This document shows positions 13,526 to 15,210 of a stretch of DNA of 15,210 nucleotides, piece by piece. Below the pieces are notes generated by a model. The model saw nothing but the letters and a program-made list of their open reading frames with translations, had not been told where the DNA came from and made no database searches. Origin of the DNA: Fidelibacterota bacterium (GTDB lineage: Bacteria > Pseudomonadota > Alphaproteobacteria > Rhodospirillales > Rhodospirillaceae); NCBI GenBank assembly GCA_947473445.1, contig CANJEU010000013.1, forward strand, positions 1 through 15,210, read 5' to 3'. The translations under genes and the position numbers were made by a program. The first letter of the stretch is position 1. Each line of letters opens with the position of its first letter.

Positions 13526-15210
13526 ATGTCGGTCTATGGTTTTGCACAAGTCTCGACCCTCCGCGCGCGTCGGAGTGCCCGCATGTGCACTGCCAGCGCG
13601 CTCGCGATGCTTGTCGCGCTGCCGGCAGCGAACGCCCAGGACGCAGCCGACGCGCAGCTCGCCCAGGCTGCTCCGGCCGCCGCCGCTGAAGAGATCATCG
13701 TCACCGGCTCGCGCATCGTGCGCGACGGCTACGAAGCGCCGACACCTGTCTCAGTTCTGGGAGCTGAGGAACTTGCGACCCAGGCGCCGCAAAACATTGC
13801 GGACGCGGTCAACAACCTGCCGGCTTTCCAGGGCAGCAATACGCCCAACGCGAACAACTCGGCGACCGGTAACGGCACGGTCGGCACCAACCTCCTGAAC
13901 CTGCGCGGTCTCAACTCGAACCGTACGCTCGTCCTGCTCGATGGCCAGCGCCTCGTCGGCGCGACGGCCAACGGCGCCGGTGACGGCGGCGCGGTCGACG
14001 TGAACATCATCCCGAACGCGCTGATCTCGCGGGTCGACGTCGTTACCGGCGGTGCTTCGGCGGCCTACGGCTCAGATGCCCTTTCAGGCGTCGTCAACTT
14101 CGTCATCGACCGCGACTTCACAGGCCTCAAGGGCACGATCGATGGCGGGATCTCGACCTTCGGCGATATGCCGAATTACTCGACCTCACTGGCCTACGGC
14201 ACACCCTTCGCGGCGGGCCGGGGCCATGTCCTAATTTCGGGCGAACATACGTGGAGCAAGGGCGAGCGCGGCTTCTTCCGTCCTTGGACCGAGGACAACT
14301 TCCAGCTCATGCTCAACCCGCGCTACACCGCCACCAACGGCGCGCCGCAGTACCTCATCGCCAATCACGTTGGCCTCGGTCTCGCGGCGCCGGGCGGCAT
14401 TGTCACGTCGGGCCCACTGAAGGGCACGACGTTTGATCCGCAAGGCAACCCGTACCAGTTCAACTACGGCACGGGCCTTGCCGGAAACTTCTTCCAGGAA
14501 GGCGACTGGCAAAGCTCGCGCACCGACCGCTACAGCGATCTGTCCGCGAAGGTACGCCGCAATACGCTGTTCACGCGCGCCTCTTACGACCTCTTCGACA
14601 ACGTCTCGGTCTTCGCGCAATTCCATTGGGCGAATTCGGCTGCGTACTCGAACAACTCCTATCCATTCAAATTCGCCAGCGAGACCATCCGCATCGATAA
14701 TGCGTTTCTGCCCGAACCCACGCGCCTTGCTATGGTCGCGCTCGGCGTCACCACCTTGCAGATGGGCCGCAATAACTTCGATATCCCCATTGCCTCGCCC
14801 AGCAACAACCGCACCTTCCGTCGCTATATGGCCGGAATCGAAGGCACATTCGATGCGGTCGGCTCTACCTGGAGCTGGGACGCCTACTACCAGCGCAGCA
14901 CCAGCCATAACTCGATCCGCGTGCTCGATAATACGGTCAACACCTACTACAACCGCGCGATTGACTCCGTCCGCGTCAACGGCGTTGCGGTCTGTCGCGT
15001 CAACAGTGACGCTGTCACTACCAATGACGATCCGGCCTGCGTGCCGTTCAACTATTTCGGCCTTGGCCGCAACAGTGAAGCCGCGCTCCAGTACGTTGTT
15101 GAAAACGGTTATGGCCTCACGCGCCTCACGCAGGATGTGGCGGCCGCCAGTGTGAACGGCGAACCGTTTACGACTTGGGCGGGGCCGGTGTCGGTGGCCT
15201 TCGGTCTTGA
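13526..15210 (+). CDS. TonB-dependent outer-membrane receptor (5' part, runs off the window)
   Basis: The frame is open from ATG 13526 to the window end (561 codons and counting). A GAAGG Shine-Dalgarno lies at 13513-13517. The long signal peptide has an extended basic start and the core ASALAMLVALPAANA (23-37), cut near Ala37-Gln38. Next come the TonB box EEIIVTGSR (55-63) and the plug domain: LRGLNSNRTLVLLDGQRLV (126-144), RVDVVTGGASAAYGSDALSG (169-188), NFVI (191-194). From about residue 200, alternating strands such as RASYDLFDNVSVFAQFHW begin the beta-barrel. The Asn-rich plug loop (NTPNANNSATGNG) and the overall style match the big OMR-type receptors of Caulobacter- and Sphingomonas-like bacteria, which import siderophores, vitamin B12 or plant/algal oligosaccharides; the substrate cannot be told from this part. 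The barrel and C-terminus are outside the window. Confidence 0.95.
   Translation, partial: MSVYGFAQVSTLRARRSARMCTASALAMLVALPAANAQDAADAQLAQAAPAAAAEEIIVTGSRIVRDGYEAPTPVSVLGAEELATQAPQNIADAVNNLPAFQGSNTPNANNSATGNGTVGTNLLNLRGLNSNRTLVLLDGQRLVGATANGAGDGGAVDVNIIPNALISRVDVVTGGASAAYGSDALSGVVNFVIDRDFTGLKGTIDGGISTFGDMPNYSTSLAYGTPFAAGRGHVLISGEHTWSKGERGFFRPWTEDNFQLMLNPRYTATNGAPQYLIANHVGLGLAAPGGIVTSGPLKGTTFDPQGNPYQFNYGTGLAGNFFQEGDWQSSRTDRYSDLSAKVRRNTLFTRASYDLFDNVSVFAQFHWANSAAYSNNSYPFKFASETIRIDNAFLPEPTRLAMVALGVTTLQMGRNNFDIPIASPSNNRTFRRYMAGIEGTFDAVGSTWSWDAYYQRSTSHNSIRVLDNTVNTYYNRAIDSVRVNGVAVCRVNSDAVTTNDDPACVPFNYFGLGRNSEAALQYVVENGYGLTRLTQDVAAASVNGEPFTTWAGPVSVAFGL

Noticed and set aside
13444..13689. 81-codon plus-strand frame overlapping the receptor start
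   Set aside because: Wrong frame relative to the receptor, which has a signal peptide, TonB box and plug; the short frame is Arg-rich with no ribosome site of note.

Overview
The window (about 60% GC by eye) looks like chromosomal DNA of an alphaproteobacterium. The main clue is the incomplete TonB-dependent receptor at the right end, whose EEIIVTGSR TonB box and Asn/Gly-rich plug resemble the large receptor families of Caulobacterales, Sphingomonadales and Micropepsales-like bacteria. The exact order is an inference. I see no rRNA, tRNA, CRISPR array, transposase, integrase or phage gene.

Left part (1-2765, + strand): a possible tail of an upstream gene, a membrane protein with two W-C-GY-C repeats outside and a double CxxC zinc-ribbon-like tail inside, a RibD/DHFR-type reductase, and a secreted CapA-type metallophosphatase-like protein. 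Middle-left (2762-6851, - strand, read right to left): a PhnB-like VOC protein, a GT-B-like surface-polysaccharide protein, a class I SAM methyltransferase carrying a Sec signal peptide, and a secreted trypsin-like serine protease. CapA and the protease converge with overlapping stop codons.

Middle-right (7047-11412, + strand): a tight three-gene unit with 1-nt gaps. It encodes a secreted protein with three degenerate PF03640-type 'secreted repeat' units, an unrecognised secreted protein and a small helical cytoplasmic-looking protein. A DUF3016 exported protein and a YpfJ-type membrane-anchored zinc metallopeptidase follow on the same strand. The peptidase converges, 3 nt apart, with a hybrid sensor histidine kinase/response regulator (11416-13173, - strand).

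Right end: a 352-nt non-coding region separates the divergent kinase and TonB-dependent receptor genes. It holds a good sigma-70-like promoter, a 16-bp near-perfect palindrome at the predicted transcription start, and a strong stem-loop in the predicted 5' leader of the receptor. The receptor runs off the window.

Most products are predicted to be exported or envelope-associated, but there is no single obvious pathway. The best candidates for something undescribed are the 7047-9949 gene trio, the exported methyltransferase with its extra C-terminal domain, the W-C-GY-C/zinc-ribbon membrane protein, and the structured leader of the receptor gene.
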